Source of the DNA: Azolla caroliniana
Taxonomy: Eukaryota > Polypodiophyta
DNA: 64,000 bases
Direction of reading: 5' to 3'
Assembly: GCA_043228905.1 (NCBI GenBank)
Contig: JBHGNT010000016.1
Span: 17,360,001-17,424,000, forward strand
The position numbers were made by a program, and so were the translations under genes. Within the stretch, counting starts at the first letter, position 1, and the number at the start of each line of letters is the position of its first letter. Below, in pieces: positions 40,662 to 53,000 of the stretch. Below the pieces are notes generated by a model. That model saw only the letters and a list, made by a program, of their open reading frames with translations. It was not told where the DNA came from and made no database searches.

Positions 40662-43250
40662 CTTCCCTTAGCCTTTTTCGGTGTGTTGGTTGAATCAACT
40701 TTGTCTTTTTCGACTTTACACTTCGTGGCTTTTCCTTTCTCAACTCTTGTCTATTCGGCTTTGCCTTGCTTGGCCAATATTGATCTTGTCAACCTCTTAG
40801 TCGAATCCATTTCGACTAGTGGACCTCTTGCCGATTCGGAGTCAGTTGGAGTGGAGTTGGCTTGGTCGAGTTCGACTATTTATCGAATCTCCGATTTGGC
40901 CCGGTGGGACGGTCCTTCTACGACATCTCTGTCGGCTTCGAAGGATACCTTTTTACTAACGGTTTTTCTATTGGTTCCCCTCAAGGAGCATTGAGTCTTC
41001 ATTGAAGACTACGTCACTACTCCGGATCAATTTCTTGTTCTCTAGGTCCCATAGGTGGTAACTGAAATCCCCATCAGTTCCATAATCGAGAAATATGCAT
41101 TTTGTTGCATGGGGTGCCAACTTGTTCCTTTTCTCCCTAGGGATAAAAGCATAGGCATCGCATCCGAATATACGGAGCTTGTCGTAGGTCGGTTGTTTGC
41201 CTAACCATAGTGCCTATGGCACTTCGAGCCTTATTGCTTTCAACGGCGAAAGGTTGATCAGATATACTTCCGTCTACAATGCTTCGGCGTAGATCTCTAG
41301 GTTTAGTCCATCTTGTTGGAGCATTGTCGTCACCCTCTCCTAGATCATTCGGTTGATCCGCTCGGCTACTCCATTCTGCATGGGTGTGTATGGAACGGTC
41401 TTTTGATGTTAGATCCCTTTGTCGGACAAGCACGGTTTGAAGGCTCAAGAGATGTATTCCCTTCCATTGTCAGATCGGACGCTCCACTCGGTATCCTGAT
41501 TGGTTCTCCACTTCAGTTGTCCATCGAGTCAAGACCTTGAGTGCTTCGTCTTTGGTCCTAATTGAATAGGCCTAGACCTTTCGTGTATAGTCATCTACAA
41601 ATGTGATGAAGTACCATGAGCCACCTAGTGATATTTCAGGCATTGGTCCACATACGTTTGTGTGGATCAGCTCTAGGGGTTGTTGTACCATCTCGTAGTG
41701 GAGAGAGTGTGGACTCCGGGTCTATTTCCCATATCGACAATGCTCGCAAAAGTCTGTCTTTGGTAGGAGTTTCAGAATGTTGCTGAACACCATTAGTTGG
41801 TCCAGTCCGGCTTGCGACATATGGCCGAGTCGGCCATGCCATAAGTTCGGGTCGGTCGATTCAGCTACGTTCACAGCCCCTTCTGGATTGATCACCATAA
41901 TTGGATACAAGTTGTTGTACTTGTGTCCGCTTCTGATCTTGTTGTACTTGTGTCCGCTTCCGATCTTTAGATTCTCTCAGTTGATCATCCATGCCGACTC
42001 ACTCAGAGCCGTTCTGTACCCGTCTTCGGCTAACAAGCCGATGGAGACCAAACTCCTTTTCAGTGTGGGTACATGCCAGACTTGGTGCAAGACAATTGTG
42101 TTTCCATTTGACAATCGAATTGGCACTTCGCCTACTCCAGTGATTTTGCATTCCTGCCCATTGCCTAGTCAAATTGTGTCGCTGCGTCAGCCAAATAGTT
42201 CGAAAACCATTCAATGTTAGGGGTCACGTGAAACATGGCACCGTAGTCCAGTAGCCATAGAGGACTTGGACTTCTCTGATCATCGAGTCCTCTAGAGAGG
42301 ATTTCTCCTAATCAGGAGTCGACAACATTGATATGGTTGCCAATTGGAGAGCGGTTCGAGTCGGGTCATCCTGGATTTCGCTCAAATCGCCGATCGCGCT
42401 CTTTCCTCTTGATTGACCAACAGTCGGAAACGTTGTGACCAACTTTTCTGCAATGGGTGCAGAAATCACCTGGTTGGCTATTTCTCAACTTCGACCATTG
42501 TCGGTTTCCCCTCTTTCTCGATTGACTAGTGTTTCGACTGGATCTATCGGCTTGTTCTCTCGATCGACTCGGTCGAGTGATGGGCTTCTGCCAACTCATT
42601 GATGGTGAGTCCCATTGATTTTCGCTGAATATCCTCCATGAGGATTTGGCCGATAGTTTTGTCCAGGTTCAGCATAGGGCTGCTATTAGCAAAATTTGTG
42701 CAGAATACACCCCAGCTCGCCAGCAAGCTCAATAGGAGGGCAAGGGCTTTCACTTCTTCTTCGAAGTTAATCCTTGGGAGGAGAATTTAGATAACACCTA
42801 GCTGAAGGTGTTTATGTGAGAGGTGGTTGGATCGGTCTCTCTCATCTTCATGTTGAATAGTTGTCTTATCAATATTAGTTTTGAAGATGAGGACTTCTTC
42901 TCATACACAACATGTAGCTTCTCCCACAACGAGAATGTTGTCATCTCCTTTGCCATACTAAAATAAACGTTTTTGGCTAGATGTAGGTGGAGCATGTGAT
43001 TTCATCCATTGATCTCCACTCTTCGGTTAACATTGAGGCACGTTTTTCACTATGTAGAATGGCTTCGACCTGTTTTCGAATGATCAACACGTCTTGCATC
43101 ATCTCCTTCCACAGGGCAAAGTTTTTGCCGTTGAACTTTCAGATTTCAACTCCTATTCCAGATGTTGAAGCCATGTTCTTTGAAGTGAGATTTACTAATC
43201 TGATCTTTTCTTTCAAGTGTGGGGTTTCCTCTTCTTGATTTTTCTGCTAT
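40662..43250 (-). pseudogene. Copia C5 gag, protease, integrase remnant
   Basis: Gag (about 43,170-42,780) is a UBN2-type with F-S-L-W-E-K-L and I-R-Q-L-F-N-M-K-M. The zinc knuckle C-T-H-C-R-K-V-G-H-x4-C is near 42,460. The protease region near 42,290-42,200 reads L-L-D-Y-G-A, so D-S-G is changed to D-Y-G. GAG-pre-integrase (L-W-H-G-R-L-G-H-M-S) is near 41,840-41,730 and the integrase core 41,690-41,310 (I-T-F-V-D-D). The post-core block F-G-C-D-A-Y-A-F-I-P is near 41,165, and the linker after it runs to 40,662. There are many stops and frame changes. RT and RNase H are missing because gypsy D sits at 40,661 and the far side is lost. Confidence 0.82.
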
Positions 43251-43287
43251 TCATTGTCGTTGAACAACAAGTCGCTCTTATACCACT

Positions 43288-43574
43288 TGTGAGAAAAAGA
43301 TGTGCGGATAGATGCGTGTAAGTATGAGGACCTACAAGTAGATGTGTACAACAAACAACACAAATATGCAACAAGGGAAGAAACAATAGATCAACACAAA
43401 TTCAAGCTTCAATGGAAATTCTTGTTATTCTATAACTCTCCTCTACAAGACTCAAGATACAAGATCATCCAGTTACAACATTAGGTTAGAGCTTATATAC
43501 TCAAGCCCTAACTATTGGATGTGTTCACACTTATATGGATACAAAGTCGAAGGGGTTGGCCTTTTACGGCAACA
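43288..43574 (-). repeat. Copia C5 5' LTR (right end approximate)
   Basis: The LTR end TCACA is followed by AGTGGTATAAGAGC, a copia primer site, at 43,274-43,287. The outer part (CTCAAGCCCTAACTA to CTTTTAC, 43,500-43,567) matches the C3 LTR at 11,110-11,171. The outer end at 43,574 is a guess from a TGTTG start. Confidence 0.65.
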
Positions 43575-45736
43575 TGGCGCGGGCTAGGCTTTCGTCACGA
43601 CGATCATGTTAATCTCTTCCAAGGTCCTAATATCCGGCAATATGGGACGACGGTGGTAGTTGGTTATGTCTAGATCATAGCTCAAGGGTGGTTGGGTGGA
43701 ACGGGTTCTTCTATCCAATCTATTTTCCTTCCTTTTACTTTATTTTGGTCTATTGATGAGTAGTAAACTCTTATCAAAATGCCTACTCAAACAATTATTG
43801 GAATTTGGACAGAATTTGTGCACAATCAAAAAGGTTATTTGATAGCATAAAAGACGACACATACCATATGATACAAAGGTATATTTTATAGGCGATTTTT
43901 TGATGGCATGGAGTGGTTTTACTCTACATTGAAATATTTATTTAAGCTAATATCTAGAACTTAACCTCGGTTGAAAACAAAGGTTAACTACCTATATGTA
44001 CAATAATTTCTTATATATCCTCAAGGTGTTTCTTAATAGTAATGCAATATCTTTTTTCAAAAACAACGGAATTGGAGCCCATGTGATCCTTGGTGCACTC
44101 AACCCTATCCTTCTTTAGATTGTATTACTCTGCATGCTACTACCCATATTGAAATCATTTATTTAAGTTTACCCCTTCCTTCCTTTGCATTCAACTTCAA
44201 CGAGCGTTGTTTTTTCTTCTTTACTTGCAAGGAAAGCATTTATGCTACCAATGCCATACCACACCATCTCTCCTCCTTATTATCAAATCCATAATGTTGA
44301 CTATGATCCTTGGTAAATGTACTTTGGGAACATTGACCACTAACATCTTGGGTCATGGTATATTTACTAAAATTTGACGATGGAAGACACCTTGCCATGG
44401 GGTACACAGAACCCCATGGTATTTGTTGCCTTTCAAGATATATTGATGCAATATGTCATGGTTCTTGACAAAGGTAACACACAATATCTCTCTGCTCCCT
44501 CCTTAGGTACAAAGTTACCACGACTTACAACTTTTGTTTAACCATGTCATTGCCTCCTCGAAAGGCCAATGATGCATCATCATGAAAATTGACACATGAA
44601 CTATGTTTTGTGATGGTGTTAAAGGCATCAATGTGATCCATATCATCCATGACATGTCATAGGATGATAAAGTTAGTGTATTGAAGCAATCCTAATCAAC
44701 ATTCAAGATTGTCTTGAGTACCTAAATATGCAAATTTGAGAGTTTCCGGGCGTGCATGTGCAAAACTATTACCATTTAGAAATTGACTAAACATATCTCG
44801 AATAGAGCAATTTTGTTTTATCTAAGATGTAAGGTTGCCCAAAAAAGGGCGTGTATTGTTGGAAAGGGGATTGGTGTTGCACATTAGAACTATTGCATAC
44901 CCAAGACAAATCCATTATCTCCAAAGTCTAGTTAACCACCCTTTGGAAACCTCCTAATTAATACATTCTAATCTAACACTCCCTTGAAAGATATATATAT
45001 ATATATATATCAATCATGTTGATCTAAAGGTAATGTTATCTAGGATTGTTGGTTGGTTTTACTAGTTTTCTATCTTCTGGGGTCCTCCTTCCCACATCTT
45101 AAGTGATGACATTTTGTATGTATGTATGTATGTATGTATGTATGTATGTATGTGGCATTGTCCCTTTCCGTTCTTTTATGGCTTCTTGAACTTCAACTAT
45201 TACCAAACAAAATATTGAAGTTAATGAAAGTATCTTCATCCACAAGTCAATTGTCTAGCATTGTGGATTATTCACTATGGGCAAGCAAGCAACATTAAAA
45301 TGTTTCCTTCATTTCAGAAATTGCCTTGTGCAAGATCATAATAACGTCCACCAAATCTTCAAGAGCTATTTAATCGTACCCACACAAGCACATCACCCAT
45401 TTAGTAATCATTGTCATGTGAGCCCCTTGTCACTTCCAACTAGTGCCTTCATTCTACAGACATGTTTCGGCTCCCATCGTGAACCTTGCATTTAAAATGG
45501 ACACAAACTTGCCTGACAACTCCACACCAACATTGTGGTCAGCTCCTCGACATCTATGGCTAAAAAGTTGTAAAGAGAGAAGAATTGAGGAGAAGGAAGA
45601 AGGTGGGTTACTTTTGTTTTAAATTTTTTAGATTTTGCTTTGGATGGGAGGGCACAAGGGTTGGTTTTTCTTTTTCTTTTCTATTTTTACTTTGTTGTCA
45701 GTGTTCTACAAGGGTCATCTCAGTAAATATGTATAA

Positions 45737-45777
<41 letters not shown>

Positions 45778-46200
45778 CCCGTTCTTCGGGTTTCATGGTA
45801 CCTTTTTTCCTTTGTAAATTTATCTGGGACTTGTTGATGTCTGTTGTGAAAACCCTCGTATGAATGGCCCAAAACAAAAAGGCTTCATATGTATGTATGA
45901 ATGGCCCAAAATAAAGGAAGGGGGATGGGCTTCTTTTAAGGTTGTCATATCAAAGGAAGGAAAATGGGAAATGCTGGGGTAACAAAAATGTAAAAAAAGA
46001 GAACATTTGTAAAAACATTTGAAAAAAAAAAGTGAATTTAAAAATAAAATTTGAGAGGCTACCAAACTACAAAACAAAAAAAAATGGGAGGTTAAAAATA
46101 AATGGGTAAAAATAATAATAATAATATTTTTGAATTTCGTTTTTTTGTTTTGTTTTTCTTTTTCATTTTTATGTCATTTTTAAATGGGTGTAATGTGAGT
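43575..46200. other. AT-rich intergenic DNA with microsatellites
   Basis: No gene is recognised; the short frames here look random. 43,575-43,750 loosely resembles the tail of the LTR at 3199-3659, without enough identity to call it. Microsatellites: (TA)n 44,990-45,010, (TGTA)n 45,115-45,153, (GT)n 45,741-45,774. Confidence 0.6.
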
Positions 46201-46224
46201 GTGTTCCTTAAAAGGGGGCTGATG

Positions 46225-46325
46225 GAATCCACGTGCGACGCCAGGCTGGCGCGCGGATGACGTCAGCGGGCGGATGAGCTGTCGGGAATATGGAGTGAAA
46301 GCTTTATGCGTGTCGCTGGCCAGGA
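46225..46325. promoter_or_regulatory. GC-rich patch with G-box and palindromic TGACGTCA
   Basis: A 100-bp GC-rich island in AT-rich DNA holds CACGTG at 46,230-46,235 and TGACGTCA at 46,258-46,265, both bZIP sites, 23 bp apart. Downstream is pyrimidine-rich DNA (46,545-46,760), but no gene follows on either strand, so promoter function is unproven. Confidence 0.4.
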
Positions 46326-49300
46326 AACTAAAAGATAAAAACAAAAAAAAGCCCAATAATAATAATAATAACAACAAATATAGAAAAGAAAAAGAAAGAA
46401 AAGGAAATTCCGGATTTGCATTTAATTCTCGAGAACTTTTTCTGGCTTTTTATTTTCTTTTTCCAGAAAAGCAAAAGGAGAAAAAAGGGGCTGTGTATAT
46501 GTATGTATGTGGGGCTGAAAAATCGGTTTCACACGGGGCGTCCAGAAACCCTCTTCTTCTTCTTTCTTCTTCTTGTCCTTGGGTATTCGGCCCCCCATTT
46601 ATGTATTAGTAGATTTGTTGGTCGCTTCCCAGGATACAAAGACAAAAAAAGCACCCCCTCGAAGTGACACACTCCCCCCTTAATCTTTTTTTCACCCCCC
46701 CCCCAACACCCCTCCCCTTCATATTGTTCTTTGTTGTTTTACTTCCTTTCTCTGACAGAGTTTATCCTCTCACTTTCCCTTTTCCTTTTGCTTTGCTTTG
46801 CTGGTCTTGTTTATGGGCGTAAGTCCCCATGTTTTTTTTTTCCAGTTGTGCCCTTGTGCAATAGCATTGCCCCGTTGTGTATCTTTCGTAGCACCCGATG
46901 AACCGAGCCACTTCGAACCTCACCCTATATTTGTACATTTTGTCCACTTCTCGGCATACATGTACACAACCCTACCAGGATCCCTCCTCCCCCCCCCCCC
47001 CCCCCCACCTTTATCAACAGTTGTCTCGATTACACACTTGTCTATCCACACTGTGTGCATGTCTAGCTCTCGGTTATATACCGTCTCTTTCCCCCACGCC
47101 TCGATCATCCTCCCCCTCACACCTCTCATATGCCGTCTCGTGTCTTTCAACCTACAAGCATATTGCTCAAATCATTGGATTCAAGGGTTGAGAAGTGGAA
47201 TTCATCTTCCCTTACATATCACTTTTCGTTCACTTTTTTTTTTCTATCACCCTCTTTGAAACAAACATACTAGGATAAATATTTTAATGTGTGTGAAAGA
47301 GTAATCCTTATCTATCTACCCGCCCTCCCCCCAATCCACTAGAAAATAAATTAAACAACGCAAGGCCATGAATGAAATTCTTGAAACATCTAATCCAACT
47401 AGCAATATAGAAGACCGCCCATTGATGATTATAGTTATTATATTTTGTTTGTATTAGTGATTAACTGCTTCCCATCACGCACCACCTTGCCTTTGGTTGC
47501 TAATAAATAAGTATATCTCTAGATAAATGTCTAAAACTATGCTCCATTTTTGCAATGATCAAATAGTACCATACGTGTATTGTAGCCTACTAAAAAAACA
47601 TTGGCATGCCTCCTTTAACAGCACTTTAACCAAGTGGTTGTCACGCGACGTTATCAACTTGTGACGTTGTAATTGGCAATTGGAGATACTATGCAAAATG
47701 CCCTTATTTGTGACCTATTCTTTGCATGAGTAGCTATCACCACCAACAAAAGAGAGTTTGGCCTAAAGTGTCTATAGTTGAGTATGTTTGTACAATCAAG
47801 CAAGGAAGGGTATTGTCTTAGTTCTTGATTTTAAAATCGGAACACCACGCAGAAACCAACTTGGTGTCCCTAGTATCAACAACACATCATGTTTGTGTCT
47901 CTTTTTATGGGTCAATTTGCATTGTGTTCAAATATCGATGGAATATAGCCATGTCCTTCGATTACGTAATGTAAATGCATATTGCATCCTCAATAAAGTA
48001 AATCACATAATCAATCAATTCAACAACTCTAGAAACAATATAAATATGGATGTACAACTTGATGCACATGGTGGAAGATTGGAAACATTCACATGTTGAG
48101 TAGTAACATATCCCATCAACATTGTTGGTTTTACATACACTATGTATGAAAAAGAAATTACCTAACAAAAGCCAACTACCCTATCAAATCAAACAAGCAT
48201 TGGTCATATCCACTAGATGTAGATCAATCTTCACTCCCAACTCCCGAGGGGTGTAAAGCACTCAACGACAAAATCCACATGCTCTCAATAGACAAAATTT
48301 CTCTCCATGAGTGTGCATGCCCACTTTTTCATGGGAGTGCATTGGGGATTTGTACATGCAAAAATGCTCTGTGTATATCGAAGAGGAGCTTCGCACATAC
48401 GTATGCCACGTATACACATGCATATCATGCATGTGTGTGCATGTATGACACGTATAATTAAATATCGATCACGCATACTATGTAGATCATCTTTAAATTA
48501 AAGGGTAACATATCAAGGACAGCTCGTAAACAACAAAATTGCAAATGTCTTACTAAATAAGCTTGAGTTCCGTGTAAATGGGCAGAATACTCAATTCCTT
48601 CATTGCAAGGGCACCAATTTCTTTGGAGTCAATTCAATTATTACATCAAGATGTTTAGATGTTGAATGTTTCACATACATGGATATTGGCATCGATAGAC
48701 AAATCTTATATTGTCGTCAAAATTCAAATATGAAATATGGGACCAAAAGGTAAACATTTTCACATCGCAAGTGTGGAATTTAGTGGCTCTCAATGTTTAA
48801 GGATTTACTGATGAACATTGTAAAGTGATGGAAATATGTGTAACGATAGGACTTGATTTGATAATGTGTGGAAAGCAAACTCAGTTGTGATTGAAGATGG
48901 AACACTCCAATAAAGCTCGATATTTGAAATCACAAACTTATTATTGTTCAGGGAAAAACATGCATAGTCGACAAATCTCTTTGCATTTTCCCCAACACCC
49001 TATCTCATATTGATTGAGGGAATTTGAGTTAAGACTTATGGAAGCAATGGTGTATATTCCACTTGGATAAGAGTATGGGCTCTAGCATGCTTGGTTTTGT
49101 GTAATTTTCTCGCTCAAGAGAAGAAGATGGATTTGTAGTTTGGTGGGACATATATAATATAATGTGCAAACACGAGCCTCCATATTGATATATTGGCATT
49201 GCAAAAATACCTTAATCATGGTAGAATCTATTGATGCATCATGAAGTGTAGTGTATCCCATCCACCAAACCATTTCATTATATCTACCACGTGTCGTTTG

Positions 49301-50431
49301 AATTTTTTACTTGGTTACGATGTGATTCTAAGAAGTTGGTGTGAGGTTTTTTCTTGAACCTTAAAGTATGTATGCAACAACCATTTTCCATGGCAATGAT
49401 CTCAATGTGAATTGATATAGTCCAAGAAGTGTGAGCATGTACCTTGACTTAAAGAAACTTCATGAAAGACAAAGGGAGACAAATAAAAGGAAGGCAAATC
49501 ATGCATTCAAATGTATAAGTATGTGAACCTCGTTTGATAAACCTTGTGGATAATGATATCATCTGATGGCCATTATCCACATTGCCTATTCTTGTGACTC
49601 ATATGCCAAAATTGGTGGAGAGGTACCTTGGAGAGACCAATTATATGATTATAATAAATCAATGGTCATGGTGTATATAAGTTAATTGAATACAAAGATT
49701 GGTTGTTGTGAGGTGTCGCTTACATGGTGTGAATGTTGGATGTTGGATGACAAAGACAAAATTCCCATTCGGTGCAAACATGTTTCTTTAGTAGTTAATG
49801 GTGGACATATTGCCTTTTCCTAATAAATTTAAAACACCAAGACATTTAGTTTAAGATGGCACATAAATGTTTTGACACAATATTTCAGGAGTATGCTATG
49901 CACATATTTCTTACATGCCTAGTTGTTAAAGTCATTTGGGTTGCTACATCACCCTTTCAAAGGCTTTTCACTTAGGGACACATGGGTTTACCTTTCCCAT
50001 CATATAGTGTGGTGTTTATGTACTTGGGTATTGGGATCAATTACATAATTATCACATGACAAATGAGTTCTTGTATATGGTCTCGAGTGTCCACTCAATA
50101 CCACTATAGGTACATAACTTGAAAGGAAAATAAATTTGTCAATTCTTGCAACCAAGGCCCTTTGGCCCTATTGAAGGAGTTACCCTTGTAACAATGAGCC
50201 TTACAACACTTTTGTCGGTTTACTTTGCCATAAAAGAGCCTAAAGATTATAGTAGGGTCACCAAGGCTTTCTTTTATTGCCATCTTATTTTAGAATCTTT
50301 ATTACTTTTACATAGAGCGAGATAGCTCCCTTCAGGACATTTGATAAATTTGGAATGAAATAGAGAAGATTAGGATGACAAGAGATCGATAGATAGATAT
50401 TTTTTTAACGTCCATGGGAGAGTGAGAGCGC

Positions 50432-50479
<48 letters not shown>

Positions 50480-52568
50480 TCCAACCCTTATGTTTGGTAG
50501 TACTCAATTAGTAAAGTGATATTTAAACCCCTGGGCATGGGTTAGCATAGTTATAACTTATAACTTAAAGAATACTGAGCATACAATATGTGTAGAATAC
50601 ATATGCTAGGTATTCTATCCCTTCTTAAAATACTTCTTAAATTTTAAAGTTATTTAATTTGTTTTCATTCTTAGGATACGTGAAATATTTAAAAATGGCA
50701 GCTCTAACACGTAGGACACGTAGGATATGTGTAGAATACTTCAGAGTAATCCAAAATGCTTAGAGTGTTTTCAGCAACTACTTAGCACAAACTATTAGGG
50801 TACTCCTACTATAAAAAAAGGACCTTTGCTCATTACTACACAATGTATGTGCATGTGGGTTAGGTTGAGCTCAGTTATTGAATGCACGAATAATGTTGTA
50901 CCTCCTTTTACACAATAATTTGGCATCGATGTAAAAATAATAATGAACCTTTTGTAACCTCTACTAGGATGTCCTGCCCATGAATTCATATTTGTAAATT
51001 ATCATGACGCTTTGATATGATGCTTAAATAGGGACAATGATGATGACATGCTAAGATATATCACTTACCAACCTTCCACATCTTATCTCCTCTAAGTATG
51101 TTAGGTAGTTTGTGAGTTCTATTAAATGACTTGAGTCTCTCAATAAAGATCATGGACTTCATAACTTTTGACCGCCCATATTTATCCCTTCAAGATAAAA
51201 TGCATTATGGTCTTTAACATTTATGGATGAGTGAAAGTTTGCTCGATGCTTACCGAAGAAGCTGAGATTTATAGTTTGGTGCAATATATGTATTATAAAG
51301 AGTGTAAAGCATGCGCCCCTACATTTCGCCCAAGTTATGATCCAATGCCATTGAAAACAAAACTCGTTCACCAAGGAATTCATTAAGGTGTCATAAAGCA
51401 AATGTAATTCATTCCATCTTCTAACTCACTTATGCATATATTGAATGTAGAACTTAATATTTTGCTTTTGTGTGCCTATAAAATATATTGAATCCTATGC
51501 AATTCTATGAAGTTGATATCAATGTCATTTTGAATCTTAAGGGGGTACACCACACCCCTCTCCATGTCATTGATCTCAAATTAGTAAAGTGATTAGGTCT
51601 CAAGAAGTAGGAACATGTCAATGACATTTTGTACATTTACTCTAAAAAACTTCACAAGGAAATACTTTGAACATTCTCAAATTCTTTCCAAGTAGACATA
51701 GAAATGCTACCACACCATGTATGTCAATCTCATAGAGACACAATAATATCAAAATATTGTATACGTTTTTTAATGCAAAATAAACCTTTTCCAATTCGAT
51801 AAGCAACTAATATTACATTCATTGCATTTATGATTGGTAGGAGCCTCAAGTGAACATATTTGAAACTTTCTCTCTTTTGGAGTGGCTCAAAATTGTTCAC
51901 CATGCATGGTTGAATAATCGAGAGTCTTCAACCACATCATTTGTTTAGACCAAAAACATAATACCTACATCCCTAATGGTAGTCTTGATGTCTTATTGTT
52001 TTACAAAATCATCAACCATTGATTTGATTCATGGGTGCATAATCCAAAGAGAGTTGGTAAGAGTACTATTAATTTTGTCTCCCATACACGTACAACATAC
52101 AACCTTCTCATAGATGTGAGAATATGCAAACATGTATGCACTTGATTCTAGGGATTCTTCCATAAATTTTTTGAAAGATTGGCACAAGACAGCATAAGAA
52201 AACTTCTTGAGGTTTATAAAGCGACAATGTAATCATTTATAAAGTTTGTCCATTAGGACTTGAAGAATGGCAAAATGAACAATGGTCCTATGATATTTTT
52301 GAAATACTATTCGTGCTTAAGACCTCTTTTTTCCTCAAGTTATACACTTAACTATGTGTCAATACCCTACTACTCGTAAGATTTGAAAATACATATAAGA
52401 TATTTGGCTAGTTTTATTTCAATGTTACTTAGACTTGCCTACACAATGGACTTTTGTTTAGCAAACACAACATGGGCCCAAACGATGATATGGGGATCAT
52501 TTTTTTACCTTTTTCAGATTTTAGGGGTTGTGTTGTGAGTTATGAGCACAATTAACATGTTTTGTAAT

Positions 52569-52622
<54 letters not shown>

Positions 52623-53000
52623 CCATCATGTCCAGATGGATCTCCATATCAATATTGATCTTTCGTTTATTACTATTGTAGATAAGTGCATAAGGAATTT
52701 CACCTCCTTTGTGCCCTAATTATCGTATTGATTGTAACATCGCACATCGTATTGAAGTTCTTCGAGAATGTCACACTCATTCGAATTTGATTTCACAGAA
52801 GAGGATGAACGGGAGGTAGTCATTGCTCATCTTCAAGTTGAAAAGACTTGTTAGGAAGGAATGACAATATATATGAATTGTTATTTTATAAAAGACTCTT
52901 GGTTATTTCAGAATATTTGGTAAATTGGAGGTTCTAGAGGTGGGGCTTCTTAAACTTTTGTTGAAAGTCTCTTGTCCCCTTTTTATTTATGCCATTGGGA
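46326..53000. other. Intergenic DNA, no gene recognised
   Basis: Pyrimidine-rich stretches and a run of 19 C at 46,989-47,007 are followed by AT-rich DNA. (GA)n tracts lie at 50,434-50,475 and 52,577-52,618. The block 49,120-49,480 is distantly repeated at 51,260-51,660 in the same orientation. Open frames are short and show no family pattern. Confidence 0.6.

Noticed and set aside
45585-47259. Small frames at 45.6-47.3 kb as exons of a gene
   Set aside because: They are made of low-complexity runs (GT, poly-C, CTT) with no recognisable domain or consistent splice pattern.
50434-52618. GA tracts and other short repeats as a CRISPR-like array
   Set aside because: They are simple microsatellites without unique spacers, in nuclear plant DNA.
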